The translations under genes and the position numbers were made by a program. The notes beneath the pieces were generated by a model. The model searched no databases, was not told the DNA's origin, and saw only the letters and a program-made list of their open reading frames with translations. Positions 33,782-43,408 of a DNA stretch of 64,000 nucleotides are shown here, piece by piece; within the stretch, counting starts at the first letter, position 1; every line of letters begins with the position of its first letter. Source of the stretch: Niallia circulans (GTDB lineage Bacteria > Bacillota > Bacilli > Bacillales > Cytobacillaceae); assembly GCF_003726095.1 (NCBI RefSeq), contig NZ_CP026031.1:3410001-3474000 (forward strand), read 5' to 3'.

Positions 33782-34678
33782 TTACAATACTTTGATTTTA
33801 TCTAGATCAGCTTTATCCAGTACCGTTTTCATATATTCAATAATTTCTTCTCGCATTTCATCGCGTTGTAAAGCAAATTCTAATGTTGTTTTTACGAATC
33901 CTAATGTTTCACCAACATCATAACGATCTCCTTCGAAATCATAAGCAAAAACACGTTGAATTTGGTTTAATTGTTGGATGGCATCTGTTAATTGGATTTC
34001 TCCGCCTGCACCTGTTTTTTGATTTTCCAAGTACATGAAGATTTCTGGCGTTAGCACATAGCGACCCATGATTGCTAGGTTAGAAGGTGCTGTTCCAGGA
34101 GCTGGTTTTTCAATGAAATTATTCACCTGGTATCTTCTTCCTTCGCTCTCGCCTGGATCGACAATTCCGTAACGGTGTGTTTCATTATCTGGCACTGTTT
34201 GAACGCCGATAACAGAAGCATGTGTTTCTTCGTATTGGTCAATTAATTGTTTTAAGCATGGTGTATCGCTCTGAACGATGTCGTCACCAAGTAAAACAGC
34301 AAATGGCTCATCGCCAATAAAGCTTTTTGCACACCATACAGCATGTCCTAAGCCTTTTGGCTCTTTTTGTCTAATATAATGAATATCTGCAAGATTTGAA
34401 GAATATTGAACTTTCTCAAGCAATTCAAATTTCTCTTTATCACGAAGATTCTGTTCTAATTCATGTGCGTAATCGAAGTGATCTTCAATCGCTCTTTTTC
34501 CTTTACCTGTAACGATAATAATATCTTCAATACCAGAAGCAATTGCTTCTTCTACGATATATTGAATAGTAGGTTTATCGACAATTGGTAACATTTCTTT
34601 CGGCATCGCTTTCGTTGCTGGCAAAAATCTAGTACCTAGACCAGCGGCTGGAATGATCGCTTTTCTTACTTTTTTCAA
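33782..34678 (-). CDS. galU: UTP-glucose-1-phosphate uridylyltransferase
   Basis: A 298-residue nucleotidyltransferase very like Bacillus GtaB. The N-terminal [18 protein letters not shown] binds the nucleotide, and [28 protein letters not shown] and FVEKP-like [13 protein letters not shown] follow. It makes UDP-glucose for cell-wall teichoic acids, lipid anchors and exopolysaccharide. The start is TTG 34678, six to seven bases after GGAGGAAA. The frame is open upstream but the family begins exactly here. An extended -10 (TGGTATAAT) lies just upstream, near 34710-34718. Confidence 0.97.
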   Translation of the reverse strand: MKKVRKAIIPAAGLGTRFLPATKAMPKEMLPIVDKPTIQYIVEEAIASGIEDIIIVTGKGKRAIEDHFDYAHELEQNLRDKEKFELLEKVQYSSNLADIHYIRQKEPKGLGHAVWCAKSFIGDEPFAVLLGDDIVQSDTPCLKQLIDQYEETHASVIGVQTVPDNETHRYGIVDPGESEGRRYQVNNFIEKPAPGTAPSNLAIMGRYVLTPEIFMYLENQKTGAGGEIQLTDAIQQLNQIQRVFAYDFEGDRYDVGETLGFVKTTLEFALQRDEMREEIIEYMKTVLDKADLDKIKVL

Positions 34679-34984
34679 CTTATTTCCTCCTTTAGGCAAT
34701 TCACTTTTGATTATACCATTTTTTTGCTAAAAAGGAATTCAAATACGAATTTCTTCTTTGTAAATTATTAGTAAAAAACACAAAGATGTTCTGTATAAAA
34801 TCCTATCATCCTACCACTTCGTTCTTTATAACGTACAACTATTATATCACTTTGGCTTTTCTTTGAGAATAGTTGTATATGTATTTTTTAATAACTTATC
34901 ACTTTTTACAATATTTTGTCAAATTATCCCTAATAAGCATTAATTACATCTATAATTTTCAGAAAACTTATTATTTCAGCATAC
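34679..34984 (-). promoter_or_regulatory. galU upstream region
   Basis: Two extended -10 elements on the minus strand are visible, TGGTATAAT ending near 34710 and TGATATAAT near 34842. No clear -35 accompanies either. The rest holds no gene that I can support. Confidence 0.45.
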
Positions 34985-35012
34985 AAAAAAAGAGTTGTGA
35001 TGACAACCCTTT
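34985..35012 (-). terminator. Rho-independent terminator of ydhK-like gene
   Basis: A 9-10-bp stem with a wobble pair, a 4-nt loop and a T7 run on the minus strand, 11 bases after the stop. Confidence 0.85.
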
Positions 35013-35022
35013 TCTTCTAATA

Positions 35023-35577
35023 TTATTCTGGATATACTTCTTCTTCGGTGACCCACTTGTGGTTTGTTACCCTTTCGCCACCTGTTGTCGGTTGATAATC
35101 TACCATATATACGGTTGTGTTCTCAGCGGATTCAATCGTTGCTTTTGCACCTTTCATCCCTTCCATATGATCTGCTTCTAAGGTAACCTCTGTCCCTTTT
35201 TCAAGCATTTCATTTCCAGCATCCTTTATTTCCTCTTGGATAACCCATTTATGATGCTTGACTGGTTTTCCACCTGTTGTCGGAGTGTAAGTCACTTCAT
35301 ACGCAATCGTGTTAAATGCATTTAATACCGTCGCTTCTGCTCCGTCCATTCCTTCCATATGATCTGCCTTTAAGATGACTTGACTACCTTCTTTATAAGT
35401 TGGATCTGATGCTGGCTCTAGGTCATCGGGAATATCTGAAGATCCTGTTTCTTTGTGTTCATGCTGAGTTTGCGTAGATTGATTTTCACCATCGCTATTT
35501 TTTTCACCAGATGAACAACCGTAAAATAGTAACAGTACGGCAAAAATCGCCGCCATGTAAAAATGCCTTCTTTTCAT
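35023..35577 (-). CDS. YdhK/DUF1541 lipoprotein
   Basis: A 184-residue exported lipoprotein. Residues 1-20 form a signal peptide with a lipobox ending in FYGC, so Cys21 should carry the lipid. A Ser/Glu-rich linker follows. Then come two tandem DUF1541 repeats of about 60 residues, each with ADHMEGM and, near its end, PTTGG followed by HKWV. The role of YdhK is unknown; the His and Met residues suggest metal contact, which is my inference. It is a single gene with its own terminator. Confidence 0.92.
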   Translation of the reverse strand: MKRRHFYMAAIFAVLLLFYGCSSGEKNSDGENQSTQTQHEHKETGSSDIPDDLEPASDPTYKEGSQVILKADHMEGMDGAEATVLNAFNTIAYEVTYTPTTGGKPVKHHKWVIQEEIKDAGNEMLEKGTEVTLEADHMEGMKGAKATIESAENTTVYMVDYQPTTGGERVTNHKWVTEEEVYPE

Positions 35578-35637
35578 TTCATTACCTCCTCTATTATTAT
35601 GAATTCTTTCACTTTAGAGGTTATTTTAAACATACGT

Positions 35638-37329
35638 CTATTTATTAGCGAGAGGTAATTGGATTGTGAATGTGGTACCCATTCCATCTTCTGAGACAAA
35701 ATCTATTTTGCCCTTATGTTCTGCGATAATGTTATAGCAGATTACTAGCCCTAGCCCGGTTCCTTTTTCTTTTGTTGTATAAAAGGGTTCCCCCAGCTTA
35801 TTCTTTACTTCATCTGGTATTCCTTTCCCATTATCATTAATAGTAACAACTACCCATTTTCCATCAAGCTTTGCTTCCATATTTATGGTGCCGCCATTAT
35901 CCATTGCTTCAATCGCATTTTTGACCAAATTGATAAAAACTTGTTTAATCTGATCCACATTGCATAATGTAATTAAATGATCTCCATATGTATCTAAATT
36001 AATGACAACATTATCTAAATTGGCTTGTGATTGCATCAATGTATAGACATCGAGAAGAATTTTTCCAATATTTGTTTCTTTAATCTCTGATCTGGCTGGC
36101 TTTCCTAAGAACATTAGCTCGCTTGCGATTGTTTCGATTCGATTGATTTCAAGATCAAGGATTGGATAAATATCATCTAATTTCATCGCACCTTGGTATG
36201 CCAGCTTTAAAAAACCTTTAATAGCCGTGAGAGGATTTCTAATTTCATGGGCAATACTTGCTGCTAGTTGTCCTGCTATTCCAAGTTTTTCATTTTTTAT
36301 CTGAAGCTGCTGATTCTCTTTTCTGACACTTATATCTCGAGCAATGATAATAATGGTGGAACTTAAATCTTCAAAAAGAAACGGATAAGCTAAAACTTCT
36401 ACCTCTACCTTTTTTCCTTTTGAGGTAATCAGCTGCATTTCATACGGAGTCGAAATTTCTTCTCTCCATATATTTCTATTTTTATCTAAATAGTTTTCTA
36501 GAAAATCTGGCTCCATAATCTCATAAGCTGACTTTCCGACAAGATCTTCTGCATCTAGTAACTTTGCAGCTGCTTTATTTACATACATAATAATATTGTT
36601 GGAAGTAATAAATACCGCGTCTAGCATGTCCTCTACTAGCCGGGAATAGTAGGTTTGTGCTAATTGTAAATTGGCAATTGTCTCTTCATATTTACCATTT
36701 CGCACGGGGGATGGAGGTAAGATTTCTTTTTCATAAACACTGGATAATGTAAATTCCGTATCTGTCATCACATATGGATGGTATTTTTTTAAGCGTATAT
36801 AATTGCTTGCTGATAACTCCATCCCGTCATAAACACATACCGTATAATTATGATAATTCCTTATGTACTCATCCACTTCATCCTCATATTGAAGTAATTT
36901 GTCTATGTTACTTTTTTCACTTAAGACTCTTGGTATTATTTTCCCCCAATAACGGATGGTAATTTCTTTATTGAAAAAAAGGGTAGGATCCACCAAGTCT
37001 TTGCTTGCCTCCAACATATTCTCCAAACATAGCTCTCCGTTTTTAAAATAAACATCTTCACTATTAATAAAGTTTATTTTATCAATTAGCTTAGTATGTA
37101 ATCCGTTCGCTTCCAACTTTTTTATTATTAGTGGCCATATTTTCTTCTGATCGACAAAAATTACTATTTGCTCCAAAAGCAGACCGGTTTTTAAGAAGGA
37201 CGCCGCATTAGTTATGTATTTATCTTCATCGTTCATTAAGTACAAGATATGGGCGCCACTTGTCATATCAGAGAGATTTGTAAGAGCAACCTCTGGATGA
37301 AACCTTGTCTGAGGAGTATATACAGCCAT
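35638..37329 (-). CDS. sensor histidine kinase with MEDS and PAS domains
   Basis: A 563-residue soluble kinase. Residues 15-180 form a MEDS (DcmR-type sensory) domain, about 225-340 a PAS domain, then HisKA with SIAHEIRNPLTAIKG (phospho-His near 360) and a HATPase_c domain with NLVKNAIEAM, DNGKGIP and GTGLGL. No response regulator lies nearby, so it is an orphan kinase. In Bacillaceae such kinases often feed the Spo0 phosphorelay; that is inference. It has no membrane segment. A GGGGG ribosome site precedes ATG 37329. Confidence 0.93.
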   Translation of the reverse strand: MAVYTPQTRFHPEVALTNLSDMTSGAHILYLMNDEDKYITNAASFLKTGLLLEQIVIFVDQKKIWPLIIKKLEANGLHTKLIDKINFINSEDVYFKNGELCLENMLEASKDLVDPTLFFNKEITIRYWGKIIPRVLSEKSNIDKLLQYEDEVDEYIRNYHNYTVCVYDGMELSASNYIRLKKYHPYVMTDTEFTLSSVYEKEILPPSPVRNGKYEETIANLQLAQTYYSRLVEDMLDAVFITSNNIIMYVNKAAAKLLDAEDLVGKSAYEIMEPDFLENYLDKNRNIWREEISTPYEMQLITSKGKKVEVEVLAYPFLFEDLSSTIIIIARDISVRKENQQLQIKNEKLGIAGQLAASIAHEIRNPLTAIKGFLKLAYQGAMKLDDIYPILDLEINRIETIASELMFLGKPARSEIKETNIGKILLDVYTLMQSQANLDNVVINLDTYGDHLITLCNVDQIKQVFINLVKNAIEAMDNGGTINMEAKLDGKWVVVTINDNGKGIPDEVKNKLGEPFYTTKEKGTGLGLVICYNIIAEHKGKIDFVSEDGMGTTFTIQLPLANK

Positions 37330-37423
37330 TAAAAACCCCCAACTTTCTTTATAAAGTTTAATATCCTTTTATTATAGCATGTAAATTTCCGACTATTTGG
37401 ATGATTTTATTATTTTTTCAAAA

Positions 37424-37462
37424 AGAGTTCCTTCCTTACTATGCAGGAAGGAACTCTCTCTC
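37424..37462 (-). terminator. Rho-independent terminator of antiporter gene
   Basis: A 12-bp perfect stem (AGAGTTCCTTCC with GGAAGGAACTCT), a 10-nt loop and a T4 run on the minus strand. Confidence 0.9.
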
Positions 37463-37465
37463 CAT

Positions 37466-39493
37466 CTATTCTTCATATTCATACAATGTTACACTCTCAA
37501 TATAATGAACAAATCTACGAAGTTCTTTCGCCTGTTCTCGATTCACTTCTCCTTTTTCATACATCTTCTGTATGGCTGCACGTTGCTGATCCACGATACC
37601 TAGACGCAATTCTTCTATTTGTTCCTGCAGCCTTTCATTAAATGATGCAGTTGGTTTTTCCCAGCGATCGACCATCCGTCGGTATTCTAAAATAACGGAT
37701 TCCACCTGCTGTTTATGTTCCGCTGTCTCTTTCCATTGTTCTAAATAGAAAAGAGCAGATTTCATCGAATTTAATAGAACTTCTTTGCTAATACGAATTT
37801 GTTCTCTTCGATCGGATTTATTGCCGCGGTGCTTCCGAACAAAACGTTTCCAGCCTCTCATGGCCTTTCCAAACAGAAATCTCGTCCCAGTCTGCACATT
37901 GGTACATAGAATTTCTTCGCGATAATCCAATGATTTTTCAAAAATCGCAAACACTTCTTCTGAAATTTTTTCCTTTTTTACTAACTGGTGTACATAGTTA
38001 CGTTCTTCTTTTAAGGCGCGCAATCTAATTTCAACCAAGGCTGAATAATTATTCTCTTCCTCTTCTGTTCTTGCCACTTGATAATTTAATTGCTTAATGC
38101 GTCGTTTATACTCATCAATTAGTTCATAAGCAGCCGCTGTATTTTCTTCATTCATTTCTAAATAGAGCTTATCAATAGTAGAAAGCATAATTTTTTTCTT
38201 TGCCCTAATTACTAGATCTTCATCATTTATTTCTGTCTCTCCACTACTTTTACTAAGAAATGGCAAAAATATCGTAGCTGCAAGTAAAGTGAACATGATA
38301 ACACCTGCAGCTAGAAAAAGAATTAAGGAACGCTCAGGAAATCCTTGACCAGTATGGATGACAAAGGGGATAGACAGCACCCCTGCCATTGTTACCGCCC
38401 CGCGGACTCCTGTTAGACTGACAAGTAAAGTATGTTTAATACTCGGCTTTTCAATTTCTCTCTTCTTGTTCATTTTATATTCATAAATGGAAAATAAATA
38501 GGACCAGAAAAAGCGAATACCAAGAATAACCATTCCAATTAACATAACATATCCGATAATTAACCAGTTACTTAAAGAAGGATCTTCCACTGTATCCACA
38601 ATAGAAGATGGGATATTCAATCCGAGTAATAAGAAGACTATTCCGTTAAGAATAAAGATAACGATAGACCAAATATTTTCCGTTAATACCTGTTCCTCCG
38701 CAAGCATCGTTTCTGTTCGTTCACTGACTAAGGAGTGAATAATTCCACCTACTACAACAGCAATCACCCCAGAAGCATGGAGCATTTCCTCCGCTATAAT
38801 AAAAATTAGAAACGGTGTCAGCACCTGTAACAAGGAGTGAAATGTAACATCCTGAATTCCCTGTTTTCGTAAAATAAAGCGGATGATGATGATAAGGAGA
38901 CTTAAAACAAGTCCTGCTACAGCTCCTATAAAAAAGGTATACGTGAAATCAGTCAATGCCTCTGTAATCGAGAAATATCCTGTGACAACAGCAGCAACTG
39001 CGTAATTAAATGCCACTAGTCCTGAAGCATCATTAATCAGCGATTCTCCTCTTACAAGGTTGAGCACACTTGCCGGAATATGAATACGTTTCGCAATCCC
39101 ATTGACAGCTACTGGATCTGTCGGGGATAAAATTGCCGCTAAAGCAAAAGCTGCTGCGAGCGGGATACTGGGAATAAGCCAATGAACAAAATAGCCGCCA
39201 ACGATAGTTGTAAGCAATACTAAAATGATGGCATTGCCTAAAATAGAAGTGCGCATCTTCCATAGCTCTTCTCTTGGAAAATGCCTACCATCGTTATAGA
39301 GCAAGGGGGCAACGAACAAAAGCAAAAACCACTCTGCCTCTAGTTCAAGCTCAAAGTCGGAGAAGAGAAGTGCCATCACTACTCCAAAGGCAATTTGCGT
39401 TAAGGCAGTTGGGATAGAGGGAAGATAATGACTGACAATATTTGAAATCAGTAAACAAAATAATAATAAAATAATTGTTATTAATAACTCCAT
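37466..39493 (-). CDS. nhaK: Na+/H+ antiporter, CPA1 family (NhaK/YvgP-like)
   Basis: A 675-residue protein with about 12 membrane helices in the first 415 residues and a 260-residue cytoplasmic, charged tail. The ion-binding segments SPTDPVAVNGI and GESLINDASGLVAF match the NhaP/NHE family. The long C-terminal tail is as in B. subtilis NhaK, which exchanges sodium, potassium, lithium and rubidium for protons. It has its own promoter region and terminator and is followed on the same strand by the MEDS kinase. Confidence 0.92.
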   Translation of the reverse strand: MELLITIILLLFCLLISNIVSHYLPSIPTALTQIAFGVVMALLFSDFELELEAEWFLLLFVAPLLYNDGRHFPREELWKMRTSILGNAIILVLLTTIVGGYFVHWLIPSIPLAAAFALAAILSPTDPVAVNGIAKRIHIPASVLNLVRGESLINDASGLVAFNYAVAAVVTGYFSITEALTDFTYTFFIGAVAGLVLSLLIIIIRFILRKQGIQDVTFHSLLQVLTPFLIFIIAEEMLHASGVIAVVVGGIIHSLVSERTETMLAEEQVLTENIWSIVIFILNGIVFLLLGLNIPSSIVDTVEDPSLSNWLIIGYVMLIGMVILGIRFFWSYLFSIYEYKMNKKREIEKPSIKHTLLVSLTGVRGAVTMAGVLSIPFVIHTGQGFPERSLILFLAAGVIMFTLLAATIFLPFLSKSSGETEINDEDLVIRAKKKIMLSTIDKLYLEMNEENTAAAYELIDEYKRRIKQLNYQVARTEEEENNYSALVEIRLRALKEERNYVHQLVKKEKISEEVFAIFEKSLDYREEILCTNVQTGTRFLFGKAMRGWKRFVRKHRGNKSDRREQIRISKEVLLNSMKSALFYLEQWKETAEHKQQVESVILEYRRMVDRWEKPTASFNERLQEQIEELRLGIVDQQRAAIQKMYEKGEVNREQAKELRRFVHYIESVTLYEYEE

Positions 39494-39598
39494 CTTGTTG
39501 GCTCCTTGCAGATTCTTATGCTAGTTTTTCTCCTTTTTATGTAGATTATGTTGGAATGAGATTAAAAAGAGATTCCCAACAGGAACCTCAATCCATAA

Positions 39599-40108
39599 TT
39601 AAACCATATATCTTTCCTTTATCAGTTTCAAATGATGAAGCTCATGACCGGCGATAATATAAGCAAGAGCCAGGACAGTAAATTCTCCATTATTAGCAAA
39701 ACCCCTGTTTTCCCAAGTATCTTCTGAAAGACCTCTCAACAAGCTTACCGTAGATTTGCGGACTGCCACCAATTCTTCTAATAGGTCCTCTATTGTTCTT
39801 GTCGAAAAGCGGGCATTCTCCACATAGCCTTCATCATCATAGCCGGCTAATGGTGTTTTATCTCCTCGAGCAATCCGCATTAAGCGATATGCCTGAATTC
39901 TCTCCGTATCGATCATATGACCAATTACTTCGATGAGCGACCACTTTCCTTCTGCATAGCGAAAATCTCTTCGGTCTTCGTTTTTCTTTATATAAGCAAC
40001 TGTTTCTTCTATTTGAGCATTAATTATTGCAATAATATCTCCCTCTGGAACTAAGCCTACATACCCCCGATAATGTTCTGGATAATCGCAAATTGCTGGT
40101 CTTATCAT
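39599..40108 (-). CDS. DinB-family metal-dependent protein
   Basis: A 169-residue four-helix protein of the DinB/YfiT superfamily. Metal-binding histidines are visible in VIGHMIDTER (about residue 63) and in AGHELHHLKLI near the C-terminus (His-x-x-x-His). Related enzymes in Bacillaceae are bacillithiol S-transferases; others are DNA-damage induced with no known activity. AGGAGGAG precedes the start. It lies 12 bases after the GNAT gene and is probably in an operon with it. Confidence 0.9.
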   Translation of the reverse strand: MIRPAICDYPEHYRGYVGLVPEGDIIAIINAQIEETVAYIKKNEDRRDFRYAEGKWSLIEVIGHMIDTERIQAYRLMRIARGDKTPLAGYDDEGYVENARFSTRTIEDLLEELVAVRKSTVSLLRGLSEDTWENRGFANNGEFTVLALAYIIAGHELHHLKLIKERYMV

Positions 40109-40120
40109 GCTGACTCCTCC

Positions 40121-40639
40121 TTATTCTTCTACTGGAGATTTAGGTCCTATTAATTCTAGCTGATAAAAAGCTAAATCTAACCATTTCTCAAATTTATAGC
40201 CGGCTTTTTTGATCGTGCCTGAATACGTAAATCCTAATTTTTCATGAATAAAAATACTTCCTTTATTCGTACTGTCAATTCCTGCAATAAGGGTTGCATA
40301 TCCCTCTTCTTCCGCCCGCTCGATCAGCGCTTTTAATAAGTGTGTGCCAATTCCTTTCTTTCTTGCTTCTTTATGAACATACACCGAATGCTCAATCGAA
40401 TATTTATAAGCAGGCCATGCGCGAAATGGTCCATATGTTGCAAAACCAAGCACCCTCCCAGCCTCCTCGAAAACAAAAAGAGGATATCCGCCCTCCAGTT
40501 TCTGGTTATACCATGCTTTTCTGTCTTCTAAGGAATGTGCACGATAATCATATACAGCCGTTGTATGTAAAATAGCATCATTATATATTTCCAAAACCTC
40601 TTCTAAATCTGTTTCCTTCATCTCACGGATCATCGCCAT
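40121..40639 (-). CDS. GNAT N-acetyltransferase, phosphinothricin-acetyltransferase type
   Basis: A 172-residue acetyl-CoA-dependent transferase. The acetyl-CoA segment is VHKEARKKGIGTHLL (about residue 90), and the C-terminal HEKLGFTYSGTIKKAGYKFEKW is typical of PAT/YwnH proteins. These acetylate methionine sulfoximine, phosphinothricin or related amino acids. ATG 40633 may be the true start because GGGGAT lies too close to ATG 40639. It is followed closely by the DinB gene. Confidence 0.92.
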   Translation of the reverse strand: MAMIREMKETDLEEVLEIYNDAILHTTAVYDYRAHSLEDRKAWYNQKLEGGYPLFVFEEAGRVLGFATYGPFRAWPAYKYSIEHSVYVHKEARKKGIGTHLLKALIERAEEEGYATLIAGIDSTNKGSIFIHEKLGFTYSGTIKKAGYKFEKWLDLAFYQLELIGPKSPVEE

Positions 40640-40751
40640 ATCCCCTTTTTTCTATAATTTGAAAAATTCCATCTAATTTTATAATCTTATTAAGTAAGAT
40701 ACCAATTTGGGGCGAAAAATGAAAGTATTATCTACCTTATCTAATGAAAAA

Positions 40752-40944
40752 AGATGTCCTATTAAAGACATCCCAGACTGTAGACAAACTCCTGTATTTT
40801 GGAAATAGAAGTTTAACTAAAAAAATATTTATTAACCTCTTTGAATCAAGGGGTTACTTTCCGCTCCAAGCAACGATAAAAATGCAATTCTACTTCACCA
40901 ATACCTTTTTATCGACAAACTGAGATGTCTATTAAAGACATCCC
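40752..40944. mobile_element. small inverted-repeat element (MITE-like) inside a terminator, copy B, with duplicated hairpin
   Basis: The inner 148 bp (40775-40922) begin AGACTGTAGACAAACTCCTG and, on the other strand, end AGTTTGTCGATAAAAAGG. These ends form imperfect terminal inverted repeats (pattern AG..TGT.GA.AAA). Direct copies of a hairpin flank it: 40752-40774 and 40923-40944, differing by one base. The interior matches, in reverse orientation, the outer parts of the element at 55742-55994. It has no coding capacity. It sits just after the GIY-YIG gene. Confidence 0.82.
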
Positions 40945-41301
40945 TTACTCTTTCCTGCTATTATAGCCACTATCTCCAAACGGCTGTAATTTCTCCAGCC
41001 ACTTTTCTTCCAACTTAGTCAGCTCTTCCTTTTCATTGTAATAAGGATCATCTTTCCTTGGCTTTAATACTTCTACTATCTCAAAGGAAAATGCCTCTTT
41101 TCCATATTGCTTCCATTCGTCCACCAGTTTTTTATTTGCATATCCGCCATTTTCCAAGGAAAATTTCACGCCATTAATGGTTTTGAAATTTCTTGTACTA
41201 ACGACACAGACTTTCCCATTCTTCTTATTAGTGATTGTATAAATACCGGCTTCAACTGGAATTTCTTTATATTGCATTTTCAACTCTTTTTTTCGATCCA
41301 T
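40945..41301 (-). CDS. GIY-YIG domain protein with altered YIG motif
   Basis: A 118-residue protein. The first motif AGIYTITNKKNGKV is normal, but the expected YIG is replaced by VCVVS. The C-terminal Glu is present in LEEKWLEKLQP. The altered motif makes nuclease activity doubtful. It lies 17 bases after a DUF2087 gene and should be co-transcribed with it, a pairing seen in other Bacillaceae by my recollection. The function is unknown; nucleic-acid binding is the safest guess. AAAGGTGA precedes the ATG. Confidence 0.82.
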   Translation of the reverse strand: MDRKKELKMQYKEIPVEAGIYTITNKKNGKVCVVSTRNFKTINGVKFSLENGGYANKKLVDEWKQYGKEAFSFEIVEVLKPRKDDPYYNEKEELTKLEEKWLEKLQPFGDSGYNSRKE

Positions 41302-41318
41302 TGTGATTCACCTTTCTC

Positions 41319-42065
41319 TTATTTTTTTAACCAGTAAAGACTTCCATCTGCTTTACGGTCAAGAAATCCGTATTCGATTAAATATCTTCTAATAAGAACA
41401 TAGTCATCGTAAATTGTTTTTAAATGTTGATTCAATTGCTTCTCCGTGTAGCTTTCTTGCGCATCTAAATACTTCGCTATTTCCCGAAGCACCCCTAATT
41501 TCTGCTTTTGTTTGATTGGAAATTTACTTAATATACCATTATTGAAATATTTGGCTACTATCTTTTCCTGCTCTTCTTCCGTGATATTATATCTGTCGTC
41601 AACCATTACAGCAGTAGGATGAACAGGGACAAAGCTTGGCGCATGATGGTCCTTTTCCTTCAGCAGCTCCATTATTGCCAGAAAATTTTTCGCCTGCCTT
41701 TCTTTTTCCTTAAGAGCAAAACGATGATGCCGAATGGTTGAAGCACTGCCGATTTTCAACTCCTCTTTCACTTCTTCATCCCTTTTTCCCTGATAAAACA
41801 GCTCCAGCAATTTTGTCTGATGCTCCGTTAACCCTGTCAGCTTTTTATCTAAGCTTAGTAAATAATGAAAAACTGATTGATGGACATCCTCGATATGACG
41901 CTTCATGTACTTTTCCGCTTCATATAATCTGCCGCCTTCCGGGTAGATAACCCCTTTCTCGATCTCCTCCCCACATAAAAGACAAAGATACGAATCTGAA
42001 TTCTCTATATAACCTTTTTTTAATTCATCAATCGTTGCATTTTGAAAATAAGATGAAACATTCAT
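41319..42065 (-). CDS. DUF2087 protein with zinc-finger-like N-terminus and HTH
   Basis: A 248-residue protein. Residues 26-65 hold CLLC and, later, KRHIEDVH, which resembles a C2H2 zinc site. Residues 75-125 look like a LuxR-type helix-turn-helix (TEHQTKLLELFYQGKRDEEV, then ASTIRHHRF). The C-terminal 75 residues are DUF2087 (FPIKQKQKLGVLREIAKYL). A DNA-binding regulator is likely, with unknown targets. The 52-bp minisatellite lies directly upstream of its start. Confidence 0.85.
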   Translation of the reverse strand: MNVSSYFQNATIDELKKGYIENSDSYLCLLCGEEIEKGVIYPEGGRLYEAEKYMKRHIEDVHQSVFHYLLSLDKKLTGLTEHQTKLLELFYQGKRDEEVKEELKIGSASTIRHHRFALKEKERQAKNFLAIMELLKEKDHHAPSFVPVHPTAVMVDDRYNITEEEQEKIVAKYFNNGILSKFPIKQKQKLGVLREIAKYLDAQESYTEKQLNQHLKTIYDDYVLIRRYLIEYGFLDRKADGSLYWLKK

Positions 42066-42239
42066 TTATAAACACTCCATTAATTCGTTTGTTATTTTAC
42101 AAACAATTATTATTTACGTTAGTTAAATATTAAACTTTCTTTGGATAATCGTCAATAGTCTTAGGAGTTTTTTGTTGATGGATCTTTGGCGTGCTTTGAG
42201 GCTTTTGGGGTTTCTTTCTTTTTCAGCTTCTATTGGAGT

Positions 42240-43320
42240 TAGGTTATGCAAGCTATTTTTCTTCTCTATTCTCCTTTTTGGCTTTCATCTGCGCTATGAA
42301 CGCCATCTTTCTCTTCCCTGCTCTCCTTTTTGGTTTTCATCTGCGCTATGAACACCATCTTTCTCTTCCCTGCTCTCCTTTTTGGCTTTCATCTGCGCTA
42401 TGAACGCCTTTTTTCTCTTCCCTGCTCTCCTTTTTGGCTTTCATCTGCGCTATGAACGCCATCTTTCTCTTCCCTGCTCTCCTTTTTGGTTTTCATCTGC
42501 GCTATGAACACCATCTTTCTCTTCCCTGCTCTCCTTTTTGGCTTTCATCAACGTTATGAACGCCTTTTTTCTCTTCCCTGCTCTCCTTTTTGGCTTTCAT
42601 CTGCGCTATGAACACCATCTTTCTCTTCCCTGCTCTCCTTTTTGGTTTTCATCTGCGCTATGAACACCTTTTTTCTCTTCAATGCTCTCCTTTTTGGTTT
42701 TCATCAACGTTATGAACACCATCTTTCTCTTCCCTGCTCTCCTTTTTGGCTTTCATCTGCGCTATGAACGCCATCTTTCTCTTCCCTGCTCTCCTTTTTG
42801 GTTTTCATCTGCGCTATGAACACCATCTTTCTCTTCCCTGCTCTCCTTTTTGGTTTTCATCTGCGCTATGAACGCCTTTTTTCTCTTCCCTGCTCTCCTT
42901 TTTGGTTTTCATCAACGTTATGAACACCATCTTTCTCTTCCCTGCTCTCCTTTTTGGTTTTCATCTGCGCTATGAACGCCTTTTTTCTCTTCCCTGCTCT
43001 CCTTTTTGGTTTTCATCTGCGCTATGAACACCATCTTTCTCTTCCCTGCTCTCCTTTTTGGCTTTCATCTGCGCTATGAACACCATCTTTCTCTTCCCTG
43101 CTCTCCTTTTTGGTTTTCATCTGCGCTATGAACACCTTTTTTCTCTTCCCTGCTCTCCTTTTTGGCTTTCATCTGCGCTATGAACGCCATCTTTCTCTTC
43201 CCTACTCTCCTTTTTGGTTTTCATCTGCGCTATGAACACCATCTTTCTCTTCCCTGCTCTCCTTTTTGGTTTTCATCTGCGCTATGAACGCCTTTTTTCT
43301 CTTCCCTGCTCTCTTTCATC
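42240..43320 (-). repeat. 52-bp tandem repeat, about 20 units (minisatellite)
   Basis: The unit CTCCTTTTTGG is found at 42271 and then every 52 bases to 43259, with partial units at both ends. Units differ at few sites: GGC or GGT, CTGCGC or CAACGT, ACG or ACA, and CAT or CTT before CTTTCTC. Each contains inverted arms TTCAT and ATGAA around a 7-nt centre. No unique spacers separate units, so it is not CRISPR. No long frame crosses it. It fills the divergent gap between the DUF2087 and HAD genes. Confidence 0.97.
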
Positions 43321-43408
43321 TTAACTCTCCATCTATCAATCTCTGAATGGACATTCCCAAACAAGTGTACTACCATGAAAGAAACAGCTTTTATTGGAGG
43401 ATATATGG

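Noticed and set aside
42240..43320. CRISPR array
   Set aside because: Units are contiguous 52-bp repeats with no unique spacers, and no cas genes are present.
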